A stretch of 64,000 bases of DNA from Vreelandella venusta (GTDB taxonomy: Bacteria > Pseudomonadota > Gammaproteobacteria > Pseudomonadales > Halomonadaceae): contig NZ_BJUL01000004.1 of NCBI RefSeq assembly GCF_007989605.1, positions 1-64,000 of the forward strand, in the 5' to 3' direction. Below, piece by piece: positions 1 through 9,357 of the stretch. The position numbers and the translations under genes were made by a program. A model generated the notes under the pieces. It was not told the origin of the DNA, did no database searches, and saw nothing but the letters and a program-made list of their open reading frames with translations. Numbering within the stretch: the stretch's first letter is position 1; every line of letters starts with the position of its first letter.

Positions 1-45
1 GCTGCCGTCTTGGCAAGTAGTTTTTTGAGAAAATTATCAAAAACG

Positions 46-1245
46 TTAGCTAAGTGTCACACGAGCATAACGCTTCTTACCCGCCTGGATAACGTAGGCA
101 CTCCCCGTAGCCAGCATCGTGTCTTGGGCAACAACATTCCCATCGACTTTCACACTGCCGTTTTTCAACATGTCTTTGGCTTGCGCACTGTTCTTGGTCA
201 GGCCAGAGCGATTGAGTACTGCTGCGATAGGCGCCTGCTCATTACCTTCGAAATCTACTGCTACTTCAGGCAGGTCTTCCGGTAACTCACCTTCCGCGAG
301 TTGGTTACCCGCCGACTTGTGCGCATTAGCGGCCGCTTCATCGCCGTGGTAACGGGCAATCAGCTCACGGGCTAGCTCCATTTTCACGTCACGCGGGTTA
401 GCCCCCGCCTCTACGCTCTGCTTAAGCGCATCGATCTCTTCGTTGGATTTCAAAGAGAGCAGCTCAAAGTAACGCCACATTAAGCTATCGGGCATAGAGA
501 CGAGCTTATTGAACATAGAGCCCGGCGCTTCATCGACACCAACATAGTTACCCAATGACTTGGACATTTTCTGCACGCCGTCCAGCCCTTCGAGCAGTGG
601 CATGGTGATCACGACCTGAGGCTCTTGGCCGAAGTGCTTTTGAATTTCTCGGCCCATCAGCAGGTTAAATTTCTGATCGGTCCCGCCTAACTCAACATCC
701 GCCTCAAGCGCGACTGAGTCGTAACCCTGGACAAGGGGGTAGAGAAACTCGTGGATCGCGATAGATTGGTTAGCTTTATAACGCTTTTCAAAATCATCAC
801 GCTCAAGCATCCGCGCGACCGTGCTTTGCGCTGCCAACTCAATCATTTTAGCGGCGCTTAATTCACCAAACCATTCGGCGTTAAAGCGCACCTCGGTCTT
901 TTCGGGGTCGAGGATTTTAAACACCTGCTCTTTATAGGTTTCAGCGTTGGCTTTTACGTCGGCCTCGGTGAGCGGTTTACGAGTAACGTTTTTGCCAGTG
1001 GGGTCACCGATACGACCAGTGAAATCCCCGATCAAGAAAATAACGGTATGGCCGAGATCCTGGAACTGGCGCATTTTCGTCAGCAGCACACTATGCCCAA
1101 GGTGCAAATCAGGTGCTGTCGGATCAAACCCTGCTTTAATACGCAGCTTACGGCCAGACGCCAGCTTTTTCTTTAGCTCATCCTCTACCAGGATTTCATG
1201 CGTGCCTCGCGACAGTAGCGCTAACGCCTGATCCACCTCACTCAT
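46..1245 (-). CDS. tyrS: Tyrosyl-tRNA synthetase
   Basis: Charges tRNA-Tyr with tyrosine in the cytoplasm (class I aminoacyl-tRNA synthetase, TyrZ-like bacterial branch). About 399 residues, the normal family length. The HLGH version of the HIGH motif is at residues 48-51, KMSKS near residue 232, and a C-terminal S4 RNA-binding domain carries the stretch [15 protein letters not shown] start it at the ATG at 1245 (MSEVDQAL) because a GGAGAGAGG-like ribosome binding site lies just before it; an ATG nine codons upstream is also in frame. It is transcribed divergently from anmK, as in Pseudomonas. Downstream (bases 1-45) only the edge of the next intergenic region is visible. Confidence 0.97.
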   Translation of the reverse strand: MSEVDQALALLSRGTHEILVEDELKKKLASGRKLRIKAGFDPTAPDLHLGHSVLLTKMRQFQDLGHTVIFLIGDFTGRIGDPTGKNVTRKPLTEADVKANAETYKEQVFKILDPEKTEVRFNAEWFGELSAAKMIELAAQSTVARMLERDDFEKRYKANQSIAIHEFLYPLVQGYDSVALEADVELGGTDQKFNLLMGREIQKHFGQEPQVVITMPLLEGLDGVQKMSKSLGNYVGVDEAPGSMFNKLVSMPDSLMWRYFELLSLKSNEEIDALKQSVEAGANPRDVKMELARELIARYHGDEAAANAHKSAGNQLAEGELPEDLPEVAVDFEGNEQAPIAAVLNRSGLTKNSAQAKDMLKNGSVKVDGNVVAQDTMLATGSAYVIQAGKKRYARVTLS

Positions 1246-1361
1246 TGCCTCTCTCCATGTAATATGTGCCATATATAGGCGTCAGATATTGAATAACCGG
1301 CGATGTTACCATGCCCTATCGCCTTGGTTGAGCCTTCACTACGTTTTGGATGAGCTGCTTT

Positions 1362-2504
1362 ATGAAAACGCCCCACCCTACCTTACCGTCGTATTATGTT
1401 GGCTTAATGTCGGGCACCAGCCTGGACGGCATCGATGCGGCGTTGGTCGCTATAACGCCGCACTCGCCACCGGAGCTCATTGCTACGCATGCGTCGCCCA
1501 TGCCTCAGTCGCTTCATAACCTACTGCTGAACTTGTGTCATGCCGAGCAAGTGAGCTTTGCTGAGCTGGCAGCGGCCGAAACCGAATTTTGCCAGCTACA
1601 GGCAAACGCCGTGAAAGCACTGCTGACTCAGCAACAGATCTCAGCAGCGCAAATTAGTGCTATTGGTAGCCATGGACAAACAATCGAGCATGCTCCCAGC
1701 GGCCACCACGGCGGCCCTGCCTATACACTGCAACTTGATAACCCCAGCCTGTTGGCCGAATTAACCGGCTGCACGGTGGTGGCTGATTTTCGCCGACGCG
1801 ACTTAGCCGCTGGTGGTCAAGCCGCGCCGCTGGCACCAGCATTTCATCAAGCCCTGTTTGGTCGCCAGGCAAGCGAACAGCTTGTTTTAAATCTAGGGGG
1901 CTTTGCGAACCTGACATGGCTACCCAGCGATACCAGCATTCCCGCCATTGGCTTTGATACAGGGCCCGCTAATGTGTTGTTAGATGCCTGGTTCTCTAAG
2001 CATCACGACGGTCGCTTTGATCAAAATGGCACCTGGGCCTCTCACGGGCAAGTCGATCAAGCGCTATTAAAACGCCTGCTAAACGAGCCGTTTTTTCACC
2101 AGCCGCCGCCGCGCAGCACCGGACGCGAGCTCTTTCACTTGGCTTGGCTAGAAAACAAGCTAACGGGCAATGAAACGGCTTGCGATGTGCAAACCACGTT
2201 AGCGGAACTGACCGCAATAAGCGTTGCCCAGGGCATTCAGCAATTGTCTGCGACCCACAACAGCATGACGTTAATTGCATGCGGCGGCGGAGCACATAAC
2301 AGTTATTTAATGGCAAGACTCGCGGCGCATTTGCCCCATGCGACCTTTAAGTCTCCCGCAGACTTGGGCTGGCCAGAAGACTGGATTGAAGCAGGCGCTT
2401 TTGCTTGGCTCGCCCACCAACGTTTACATGGTCTGCCCGGCAACTTACCTTCCGTCACCGGTGCTAGTGGTTCGAGAGTTCTGGGTGGCATTTACGCCTG
2501 CTGA
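1362..2504 (+). CDS. anmK: Anhydro-N-acetylmuramic acid kinase
   Basis: Phosphorylates and opens 1,6-anhydro-N-acetylmuramic acid released during peptidoglycan turnover, returning it to the amino-sugar recycling pathway. The N-terminal GLMSGTSLDGID nucleotide-binding motif, the mid-protein stretch GFDTGPANVLLDAWF and the C-terminal ACGGGAHN glycine-rich motif are characteristic. Length is about 380 residues, typical. Two in-frame ATGs (1350, 1362) are possible; 1362 gives an N-terminus closer to the family. The gene is divergent from tyrS and ends a few bases before a pilT relic that faces it. Confidence 0.96.
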   Translation: MKTPHPTLPSYYVGLMSGTSLDGIDAALVAITPHSPPELIATHASPMPQSLHNLLLNLCHAEQVSFAELAAAETEFCQLQANAVKALLTQQQISAAQISAIGSHGQTIEHAPSGHHGGPAYTLQLDNPSLLAELTGCTVVADFRRRDLAAGGQAAPLAPAFHQALFGRQASEQLVLNLGGFANLTWLPSDTSIPAIGFDTGPANVLLDAWFSKHHDGRFDQNGTWASHGQVDQALLKRLLNEPFFHQPPPRSTGRELFHLAWLENKLTGNETACDVQTTLAELTAISVAQGIQQLSATHNSMTLIACGGGAHNSYLMARLAAHLPHATFKSPADLGWPEDWIEAGAFAWLAHQRLHGLPGNLPSVTGASGSRVLGGIYAC

Positions 2505-2647
2505 CTGACATCAGCGCCCCCCGTGGCAGCTAGATTAAGTCAACGGTTAGTACCAGTAACACGTATCATAGGTGGATGCTTGGCAAAAAAGTGACGATCA
2601 GATGCGTTCTGCTTTGCCGAGAATGCCAGCAGTTCGGTAATATCCAT
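2505..2647 (-). pseudogene. pilT: pilT relic (N-terminal fragment of twitching ATPase)
   Basis: Reading the minus strand from the ATG at 2647 gives MDITELLAFSAKQ, then ASD, then PPMIRV, which matches the first 30-odd residues of the type IV pilus retraction ATPase PilT at about three quarters of positions. The frame meets TGA at 2540-2542 after 35 codons. The next codons read LNL where PilT has INL, so the stop looks like a nonsense change (Arg codon to TGA) inside the old frame. Beyond that nothing resembles PilT: the Walker motifs are absent, and anmK ends at 2504. A GGGAAAAGAGAA-like ribosome binding site still precedes the ATG. In Pseudomonas a full pilT occupies this position, divergent from yggS. 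Recognition is from memory of the PilT N-terminus. Confidence 0.85.
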
Positions 2648-2681
2648 TTCTCTTTTCCCAGCAGCGGTAAGGTGCTTGAGT

Positions 2682-3398
2682 ATGACAGACATCGCGCTTC
2701 CCGAGTCACTCGCCCAGGCCAGCGAACGCCTGAGTAACGCATTAAAAAAGGCTGAACGCCCACTCGATAGCGCAACGCTGCTAGCCGTTAGTAAAACAAA
2801 ACCCGCTTCCATGATTCGCCAAGCCTGGCAGCATGGGCAGCGTGAATTCGGCGAAAACTACCTGCAAGAAGCACTGGAAAAACAAGTCGAACTGGCCGAC
2901 CTAGACGGTATTGTGTGGCATTTTATTGGCCCACTACAGTCCAACAAAACCCGCGCAGTGGCAGAAAGCTTCGCTTGGGTACATAGCGTTGACCGCTTAA
3001 AAATAGCCAGACGGCTTAGCGAACAGCGCCCGGAACACTTACCGCCACTCAACATTTGTTTGCAGGTCAATATTAGCCACGAAGCTTCGAAGTCGGGCGT
3101 CATGCCCGATGAGGTAATGGCACTAGCGAAAGAAGTGGCCGCTCTGCCGCGTCTAAGTCTACGTGGGCTCATGGCGATTCCGGCCCCGGCTAACAACCTT
3201 GCAGAACAGCGGGCACCGTTTGCGGCCTTGCGACAACTTTTGGAAACCCTTCAGACAGCGCTTCCGGATGCCCCTCTGGATACGCTATCGATGGGGATGA
3301 GCGACGATTTAGAAGCCGCTGTTTTAGAGGGCGCAACGCTGGTACGTTTAGGAACGGCGATTTTTGGCGCACGCACCACTCAACACGCGGCTCAGTAG
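2682..3398 (+). CDS. yggS: YggS-family pyridoxal phosphate homeostasis protein
   Basis: PLP-binding protein (PLPBP/ProSC family) with a single TIM-barrel domain. It is thought to carry and balance pyridoxal phosphate and affects amino-acid and keto-acid pools; no catalytic reaction is established. The PLP lysine is K38 in LLAVSKTKP. The stretches FGENYLQEA and HFIGPLQSNK and the C-terminal SMGMSDDLEAAV phosphate-binding loop are diagnostic. Length about 238 residues. I prefer the ATG at 2682 with TAAGG about ten bases upstream; an in-frame TTG lies at 2676. It heads a run with proC and yggT, a very widespread gammaproteobacterial arrangement. Confidence 0.95.
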   Translation: MTDIALPESLAQASERLSNALKKAERPLDSATLLAVSKTKPASMIRQAWQHGQREFGENYLQEALEKQVELADLDGIVWHFIGPLQSNKTRAVAESFAWVHSVDRLKIARRLSEQRPEHLPPLNICLQVNISHEASKSGVMPDEVMALAKEVAALPRLSLRGLMAIPAPANNLAEQRAPFAALRQLLETLQTALPDAPLDTLSMGMSDDLEAAVLEGATLVRLGTAIFGARTTQHAAQ

Positions 3399-3477
3399 CA
3401 CTGCTAATCGAAGAGCGTAAAGACGACTGACCTCCATGCTGCCCAATGCAGCTTTTTTACCCAATAAGGATACCCAC

Positions 3478-4302
3478 ATGGCGAGCAAGATTACCTTCAT
3501 TGGCGCAGGCAATATGGCCAGCGCCATTATCGGCGGCCTCATCGATAGTGGTGTGTCTCCTAGCGACATCACTGCCACCGCACCTAATGAAAGCGAGTTA
3601 ACGCCTTTAGCAGCGCGCTTAGGAATTAACACAAACACCGATAATAACGCCGCCGTAGAAGACGCCGACGTGGTCGTACTGGCCGTAAAGCCCCAGATTA
3701 TGCGCAGCGTATGTGAAGCGATGCGGGATAACGTACAACAGCAATCACCGCTGATCATTTCTATTGCAGCAGGTCTGGACGCAGCCACCATTGACCAATG
3801 GCTAGGCGGTAATAATGCGCTGGTTCGTTGCATGCCCAACACGCCTGCATTGGTCGGCATCGGTGCCAGCGGCTTATATGCCAATAGCGCGGTGAGTGAG
3901 GAGCAACGCACGCTAGCAACGCAGCTTATGGAAGCGGTTGGCATTGTGGAGTGGGTTGCAGAAGAGAGCCTGCTTGATGCGGTAACCGCGGTATCAGGCA
4001 GCGCGCCAGCTTACTTCTTTCTGATGTTTGAGGCGATGGAAGAGGCCGCTGTCAAACTTGGCTTGCCTGCCGCCACAGCGCGACGCTTGGCTATTCAAAC
4101 AGCGCTAGGCGCCGCCACTATGGCCCAGCGCAGTGACAAAGACCCGGCCACACTTAAACAAAATGTTATGTCGCCAGGCGGCACGACAGAACGTGCTATT
4201 CAGCATATGGAAGATGCGCAACTACGCGCCACTATCGCCGACGCCATGCAGGCCTGTGCCCAGCGCGCAGAAGCAATGTCCAAGGAACTTAGCGCTAACT
4301 AA
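3478..4302 (+). CDS. proC: Pyrroline-5-carboxylate reductase
   Basis: Last step of proline synthesis: reduces 1-pyrroline-5-carboxylate to proline with NAD(P)H in the cytoplasm. The Rossmann motif FIGAGNMASAIIGG is at the N-terminus, VRCMPNTPALVG is in the middle, and the C-terminal dimerisation domain carries AVSGSAPAYFF and MSPGGTTERAI. About 274 residues, standard. The start at 3478 is supported by AAGGA eight bases upstream; an in-frame ATG at 3436 would add an unconserved extension. It sits between yggS and yggT on the same strand and is probably co-transcribed with both. Confidence 0.97.
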   Translation: MASKITFIGAGNMASAIIGGLIDSGVSPSDITATAPNESELTPLAARLGINTNTDNNAAVEDADVVVLAVKPQIMRSVCEAMRDNVQQQSPLIISIAAGLDAATIDQWLGGNNALVRCMPNTPALVGIGASGLYANSAVSEEQRTLATQLMEAVGIVEWVAEESLLDAVTAVSGSAPAYFFLMFEAMEEAAVKLGLPAATARRLAIQTALGAATMAQRSDKDPATLKQNVMSPGGTTERAIQHMEDAQLRATIADAMQACAQRAEAMSKELSAN

Positions 4303-4331
4303 ATACACAACTTTGCAACGGAGAGGCCGCA

Positions 4332-4925
4332 ATGGGTAGTCAAGTGGGCAGTGCCGGGTTAATGCTCGTTAACTCGTTAATCAATATTTATTTATTCTTA
4401 CTGATGTTGCGCTTTTTGCTGCAAGCATCGCGGGCGGATTATTACAACCCGCTTAGCCAATCAGTGGTTAAAATCACCCAGCCTGTTGTCGGGCTATTTC
4501 AGGGCTTCTTAGGCCCCGTCGCTGGGCGCTTTGACCTTGCCACGTTGGCCGCGGGTTTTGTGTTGAAAGTGGTTAGCATGGTGGCCATTTTCATGGTGAT
4601 TGGCGTTGGTATGCCGCCCATCCCAGGACTACTGATTGCTGGCATTGCGGCACTGGCTAACGCCATATTAAAGATCTATTTCTTTGCCATGATTGTGATG
4701 ATTATCCTGAGCTGGGTCGCCCCTAATGCTAGCCACCCAGGCGCGCTGTTGGTGATGCAGCTAGTCGAGCCCATTATGGCTCCTGTTCGGAAAGTCATTC
4801 CGCCGCTGGGCATGATCGATTTATCACCCATCGTGGTGTTTATTGCGATTAATTTGGTGGATGGCTTAGTAGTGGGGTCCTTGATTCGCGCTGCGGGTAT
4901 CTCTGGCGCACTGGTTGGGCTGTAA
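4332..4925 (+). CDS. YggT family integral membrane protein
   Basis: A 197-residue inner-membrane protein made of two YggT repeats, each with hydrophobic segments that should span the membrane (about residues 10-30, 65-90, 95-130 and 165-195). The function is not settled; YggT proteins have been linked to osmotic shock tolerance and, in plants and cyanobacteria, to membrane organisation. GGAGAGG before the ATG gives a good ribosome binding site. Gene order yggS-proC-yggT is conserved. In a salt-adapted genus an osmotic role would be attractive, but nothing in the sequence proves it. Confidence 0.9.
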   Translation: MGSQVGSAGLMLVNSLINIYLFLLMLRFLLQASRADYYNPLSQSVVKITQPVVGLFQGFLGPVAGRFDLATLAAGFVLKVVSMVAIFMVIGVGMPPIPGLLIAGIAALANAILKIYFFAMIVMIILSWVAPNASHPGALLVMQLVEPIMAPVRKVIPPLGMIDLSPIVVFIAINLVDGLVVGSLIRAAGISGALVGL

Positions 4926-4989
4926 CTGCGCAATATTCCCCAGGGCCTCTTTTTAGCAGGATTTATTTTTTGCAGGACTAGCGCTTTCG

Positions 4990-6186
4990 ATGCCTGATTC
5001 AGACACTCTCACTTTCGTTGACCGGCCGGCGGACTCCGTTGGCCTTGTCACCCCTAATGTAGCGAAATTTGACACGCCACTCCCGCTTGCTTGTGGCAAG
5101 GTGCTGCCTGAGTACGAGCTTATCTACGAAACCTACGGCACGCTAAATGCTGAGCGTAGTAATGCTGTGCTAATCTGCCATGCGCTATCAGGACACCACC
5201 ATGCAGCGGGCTATCACGGCGACGAAGACCGTAAACCTGGCTGGTGGGATGCTCATATCGGCCCTGGAAAATCTATCGATACCAACCGTTTTTTTGTGGT
5301 ATCGCTAAACAATCTGGGCGGCTGCCATGGCAGCACAGGCCCTGTTAGCCACAACCCTGAAACCGGCCGCCAGTGGGGCCCTGATTTCCCCATGGTCACT
5401 GTCAGTGACTGGGTAGCCAGCCAAGCGCGCCTGGCCGACCAACTAGGCATTGAGCGTTGGGCTGCAGCAGTGGGCGGAAGCCTGGGTGGTATGCAGGTGC
5501 TTCAGTGGACAATGACTTACCCTGAACGTGTCGCCAATGCGGTAGTGATTGCTGCCACCCCTCGGCTTTCCGCCCAGAATATTGCCTTTAACGAAGTGGC
5601 TCGCCAGGCGATCCGTTCTGACCCTGAGTTTTTCGGCGGCTGGTATGCAGAGCACGATACGGTCCCCAAACGGGGCTTGAAATTGGCACGCATGGTGGGC
5701 CATATCACCTACCTCTCCGAAGATGCAATGGGCAGTAAATTTGGCCGCGACCTGCGCAGCAACGATTTGAACTTTGGGTTTGATGTCGAGTTCCAGGTTG
5801 AGTCTTATCTACGCTATCAGGGCGATACATTCTCCACCGCCTTTGACGCTAACACTTACCTGTTAATGACCAAGGCTCTTGACTACTTCGATCCAGCAGC
5901 CACTCAAGCAGGCGACCTAGCCAGCGCTCTAGCACCAGCCAAGTGCCCTTTTCTGGTCGTTAGTTTTACGACTGACTGGCGTTTCCCACCTTCTCGCTCT
6001 CGAGAACTCGTCGACGCACTCATCCGCGCAGGCAAATCGGTTAGCTATGCCAATATTGACTCTCCTCACGGGCATGATGCCTTCTTACTGCCCGAGCCAC
6101 GTTACCACGCTCTGTTCAGCGCATTTATGACGCGCATCGCCCGAGAGCTGAATATCGAAGAAACAGCCAGGGAGGAGACCCTGTAA
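4990..6186 (+). CDS. metX: Homoserine O-acyltransferase (MetX type)
   Basis: Activates homoserine for methionine synthesis by O-acylation. Alpha/beta-hydrolase fold, 398 residues. The nucleophile Ser lies in GGSLGGMQ and the catalytic His in [11 protein letters not shown] near the C-terminus; [11 protein letters not shown] is a family motif. MetX proteins next to metW in gammaproteobacteria often use succinyl-CoA rather than acetyl-CoA, but I cannot settle the acyl donor from this reading. The stop codon overlaps the metW start by one base (TAATG), so the two are translationally coupled. Confidence 0.95.
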   Translation: MPDSDTLTFVDRPADSVGLVTPNVAKFDTPLPLACGKVLPEYELIYETYGTLNAERSNAVLICHALSGHHHAAGYHGDEDRKPGWWDAHIGPGKSIDTNRFFVVSLNNLGGCHGSTGPVSHNPETGRQWGPDFPMVTVSDWVASQARLADQLGIERWAAAVGGSLGGMQVLQWTMTYPERVANAVVIAATPRLSAQNIAFNEVARQAIRSDPEFFGGWYAEHDTVPKRGLKLARMVGHITYLSEDAMGSKFGRDLRSNDLNFGFDVEFQVESYLRYQGDTFSTAFDANTYLLMTKALDYFDPAATQAGDLASALAPAKCPFLVVSFTTDWRFPPSRSRELVDALIRAGKSVSYANIDSPHGHDAFLLPEPRYHALFSAFMTRIARELNIEETAREETL

Positions 6187-6779
6187 TGCGTGCGGACCTT
6201 GAACTGATTTACGACTGGGTGCCCCAGGGGGCTCACGTGCTGGATTTAGCCTGCGGTGATGGTGCTCTACTTGAGCGCCTAGCACAGGAGAAAAATGTTA
6301 CCGGCTATGGTTTAGAGATCGACCCCGACGGGATTACCCAGTGCGTTTTCAGGGGCGTGAACGTTATTGAGCACAACCTGGATGATGGCTTGGGTAGTTT
6401 CAGCGACAACAGCTATGATCAAGTCATTATGACTCAAGCGCTTCAGGCACTACGCCGTCCGGATAAAATGCTTGATGAAATGTTACGCGTCGCCGAGGAA
6501 GGCATTATCACTTTTCCTAACTTTGCTTATTGGCGGCACCGAATTCATCTTGGCCTACGTGGCTATATGCCGGTCTCTAAATCGCTACCTCATGCCTGGT
6601 ATGACACACCCAACATCCACCTTTCGACCTTTAACGACTTCGAGCACCTGTGTCGTGAAAAAGGGTTGGTGATTGTTGATCGCGCGGTAGGGGTTGGCGA
6701 CCACAAAGGACACTGGACATCAAAGTGGTGGCCCAACTTATTCGGTGAAATTGCTATTTTCAGAGTGCGCCGTCGCTAA
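6186..6779 (+). CDS. metW: Methionine biosynthesis protein MetW
   Basis: A 197-residue class I SAM-dependent methyltransferase-like protein with motif I DLACGDGALLERL and an acidic motif GLEIDP. MetW partners with MetX and is needed for, or stimulates, methionine synthesis in several proteobacteria; its own methylation substrate is unclear. The C-terminal HWTSKWWPNLFGEIAIFR is typical. The gene overlaps metX by one base, which supports stoichiometric expression of the pair. Confidence 0.95.
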   Translation: MRADLELIYDWVPQGAHVLDLACGDGALLERLAQEKNVTGYGLEIDPDGITQCVFRGVNVIEHNLDDGLGSFSDNSYDQVIMTQALQALRRPDKMLDEMLRVAEEGIITFPNFAYWRHRIHLGLRGYMPVSKSLPHAWYDTPNIHLSTFNDFEHLCREKGLVIVDRAVGVGDHKGHWTSKWWPNLFGEIAIFRVRRR

Positions 6780-6827
6780 TTTATTTTACGTTAACTCGCC
6801 ATATCGCCCCATAAGAGGAGACCTACC

Positions 6828-7289
6828 ATGGTTTATCGAGCGTTACGCAGAACGACCCTGCTTACTACGCTGCTTTGCTCACTGCTCCTCGCCACACAAG
6901 CGGTAGCTGAGCAGCTGGTACGGATAGGCGACTATGAGATCCATTACAGTGCCGTGGCCACCAGCTTCCTCACCCCAGAAGTTGCCCAAGCGCACGGCAT
7001 TCAGCGCAGCGCAGGTCACGGACTGGTTAATGTGAGCGTACGCGAACGCCAAGAGGACGGCAGTACCCGTGCTGTTAACGCCAGCGTACAAGGCCACGTA
7101 ACGGGGCTCACCGATGCACAAGAAACGCTAAACTTCCGCACTATGCACGATGGTGATGCCACTTATCACTTGGCCACCTTTGCCTTGCGCCACGACGAGC
7201 CCACACGTTTTAACTTGGACGTTCGCTACGACCGCAATGCCAGTCCGGAGCGGGTCAGCTTTATTCAGCGTTTTTATATCGAACGTTAA
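6828..7289 (+). CDS. DUF4426 exported protein
   Basis: A 153-residue protein with a Sec signal peptide (basic start MVYRALRRT, hydrophobic LLTTLLCSLLLATQAVA, likely cleavage after AVA-E near residue 26), so periplasmic. The mature part matches the DUF4426 family: FLTPEVAQAHGIQRS, then GLVNVSVRE, ending in a beta-rich region with FIQRFYIER. Function unknown. It follows metW as in Pseudomonas, where the same family sits in the same slot, suggesting long-term co-inheritance rather than a proven methionine role. GAGGAG before the ATG is a strong ribosome binding site. The 3' end overlaps the convergent sfsA by four bases. Confidence 0.88.
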   Translation: MVYRALRRTTLLTTLLCSLLLATQAVAEQLVRIGDYEIHYSAVATSFLTPEVAQAHGIQRSAGHGLVNVSVRERQEDGSTRAVNASVQGHVTGLTDAQETLNFRTMHDGDATYHLATFALRHDEPTRFNLDVRYDRNASPERVSFIQRFYIER

Positions 7290-8014
7290 ATTCGCACCGG
7301 TAGCGGTCGTGTTAATCGCACCGCTACCGGCGCTCCTGCCTGCCAATCTAGCGTAATACCGTAAGCTAACACCTCAACCCCAGCCTCTACCGCTGCGGCT
7401 AACGCCGCCGCATAGGTAGGATCGATATGGGCCGCCGGGGCTACATCGTGAATACCTTCATGGGCGACACAAAACAACAGCACGGCCCTTTCGCCCTGTT
7501 CGACAAGCGTGGTTAAGGTATGCAAATGCTTGGTGCCCCTCGTGCTGACCGAATCAGGAAAGTAACCATGCCCATCGGCTTCTTTAAGGGTGACCTGCTT
7601 AACTTCAACAAAAACGTCGCCCTTATCAGGATCACTCAACCGAAAATCGAGCCTTGCGTCACTGACTTTCGCTTCCCGTTTGAGTGTTTGATAACCTGCC
7701 AATGGACCAATATCACCGGCTAAAATGGCCTCCTCCACGATGCGGTTGGCACGGCCAGTGTGGACAGAAGCCAGCGCGCAGGCACCATCTGGCTCCGGCA
7801 ACTCAATCCATTCCCACGTCCAGGCCAGCTTGCGCTTGGGATTATCACTCCGTGACAGCCATACGCGACAACCGGGCACATTCACCGCCTTCATCGAGCC
7901 CGTGTTGGGGCAATGGGCGACGACTTCCTCGCCACTCTCCAACCTTACATCGGCTAAAAAGCGTTTATAACGACGCAGCAACACCCCAGGCACCAACTCA
8001 GCATAGGTCGTCAT
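7286..8014 (-). CDS. sfsA: SfsA family DNA/RNA nuclease
   Basis: A 242-residue member of the SfsA family (sugar fermentation stimulation protein), now regarded as a nuclease with a PD-(D/E)XK-like fold and an N-terminal OB-like domain. Visible signatures include FLADVRL near the N-terminus, HCPNTGSMKA, the acidic SDARLDFRL and FVEVKQVTL (the E-x-K active-site element), and STRGTKHLHTL. The start overlaps the stop of the upstream aminotransferase gene by four bases, so the two are probably one transcript. The physiological role is uncertain. Confidence 0.93.
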   Translation of the reverse strand: MTTYAELVPGVLLRRYKRFLADVRLESGEEVVAHCPNTGSMKAVNVPGCRVWLSRSDNPKRKLAWTWEWIELPEPDGACALASVHTGRANRIVEEAILAGDIGPLAGYQTLKREAKVSDARLDFRLSDPDKGDVFVEVKQVTLKEADGHGYFPDSVSTRGTKHLHTLTTLVEQGERAVLLFCVAHEGIHDVAPAAHIDPTYAAALAAAVEAGVEVLAYGITLDWQAGAPVAVRLTRPLPVRI

Positions 8015-9171
8015 AGACGACCCACGAAACGGCCAATGCGTTCTACAGCCTCCTGTAACCGTTCAACGCTGTTAGTAAAGGCGATGCGTACATGGTGTTC
8101 GCCACCCTCCAGCGCAAAATCAATGCCCGGAGTAATTGCTACGTTCTCCTCGACCAGCAACTGCTCACAGAATGCCTGGCTATCTCGGCTGTAATGGGAA
8201 ATATCCAACCATAGATAAAACGCCCCTTGAGGTGGCAAGTCTGGGGCAAGCCCCAACTGCGCTAGCCCGTCCAGCAACACTTGGCGCCGCTGTTTGAGCG
8301 TCGACCTACGCGCTTCCAAAATGTCGCGACACTCTGGAGTGAAGGCGGCCAACGCCGCATGCTGGGAAGGGGTCGGCGCGGCAAGGAAAACATTTTGCGC
8401 CAGCCTAGTAAGCGGCTCGACGGCGTGTTCAGGCGCCACCAACCAGCCCAAGCGCCAGCCTGTCATACCGAAATATTTAGAGAAGCTATTGACCACGAAG
8501 GCCTGGTCGGAAAGCGATGTCGCCGATAGCGGTGCATCGTCATAATTCAAGCCTTGGTAGATCTCATCGACAATCACGTCACCGCCTTTCGCAGCTACGG
8601 TGTTGATGACTGCAGTTAGCGCCTCAGCGCCTAACGTATGTCCTGTAGGGTTAGACGGGGAAGCTAGCATGGCTAAACTCGTTTTAGCTTGCCAGTGTTG
8701 CTCAATCAGCGGTGCCGTTAACTGCCAGCCGCTTTGACGACCCACGGGAATGGCATCAATTTCTGCGCCAGCTAGGGCCATAAAGTGACGGTTACACGGA
8801 TAATTGGGATCGGCCATCAAAACACGGTCACCTGTTTCGACCAGTAATTGGCTAGCCAGCAACAGTGCTCCAGAGGCTCCTGGAGTTACCAAAATACGTG
8901 AAGGGTCAACGGTGGCATTAAAATGCTCAGCGTAATTTCTGGAAATGGCTTCCCGCAGCGATGCCAGGCCTGCCGCAGGTGTATAGCGCGTTTTGCCTGT
9001 CGCCAGCGCTTGCTGGCCTGCTGCTACAATCGGTGCCGGCGTCGCGAAATCAGGTTCACCGACTTCTAGGTGAATCACATCGTGGCCGTCGGCCTCTCGA
9101 GCCTGGGCCATTTCCAATAGATGCATCACGCGAAAAGGTGCAACGTGATTTACACGTGAATTCCAAGCCAT
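8011..9171 (-). CDS. Pyridoxal-phosphate-dependent aminotransferase (class I/II)
   Basis: A fold-type I aminotransferase of the AspC/alanine transaminase-like group, about 386 residues. The PLP lysine lies in NSFSKYFGMTGWRLGW; VDEIYQGL carries the Asp that pairs with the PLP nitrogen, ASPSNPTGH is the conserved asparagine loop, and the C-terminal VRIAF holds the substrate-carboxylate arginine. The amino donor and keto acid cannot be read from the sequence. I place the start at 9171 (MAWNSRV); an in-frame ATG at 9204 lacks family support. The stop overlaps the sfsA start. The dksA gene is divergent. Confidence 0.92.
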   Translation of the reverse strand: MAWNSRVNHVAPFRVMHLLEMAQAREADGHDVIHLEVGEPDFATPAPIVAAGQQALATGKTRYTPAAGLASLREAISRNYAEHFNATVDPSRILVTPGASGALLLASQLLVETGDRVLMADPNYPCNRHFMALAGAEIDAIPVGRQSGWQLTAPLIEQHWQAKTSLAMLASPSNPTGHTLGAEALTAVINTVAAKGGDVIVDEIYQGLNYDDAPLSATSLSDQAFVVNSFSKYFGMTGWRLGWLVAPEHAVEPLTRLAQNVFLAAPTPSQHAALAAFTPECRDILEARRSTLKQRRQVLLDGLAQLGLAPDLPPQGAFYLWLDISHYSRDSQAFCEQLLVEENVAITPGIDFALEGGEHHVRIAFTNSVERLQEAVERIGRFVGRL

Positions 9172-9357
9172 AACGGTTCCTTCACTAAATGGTTGAGAAA
9201 TCATGACGCAGGTCGTTGAAGAGGCAAGACCATGGTCGAAAATGCGCTATTATGCTTGCATAGCGCGCATTTTTCAGCTAAACAAGCATCCCTTTGGCGT
9301 GAGATCGTGACATACACTCATGGTCGATCAGCAGTCACATACGTAAGGGGCACTCCC

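Noticed and set aside
1..45. rRNA or tRNA at the left edge
   Set aside because: Only 45 bases lie beyond tyrS and they match no RNA gene I recognise.
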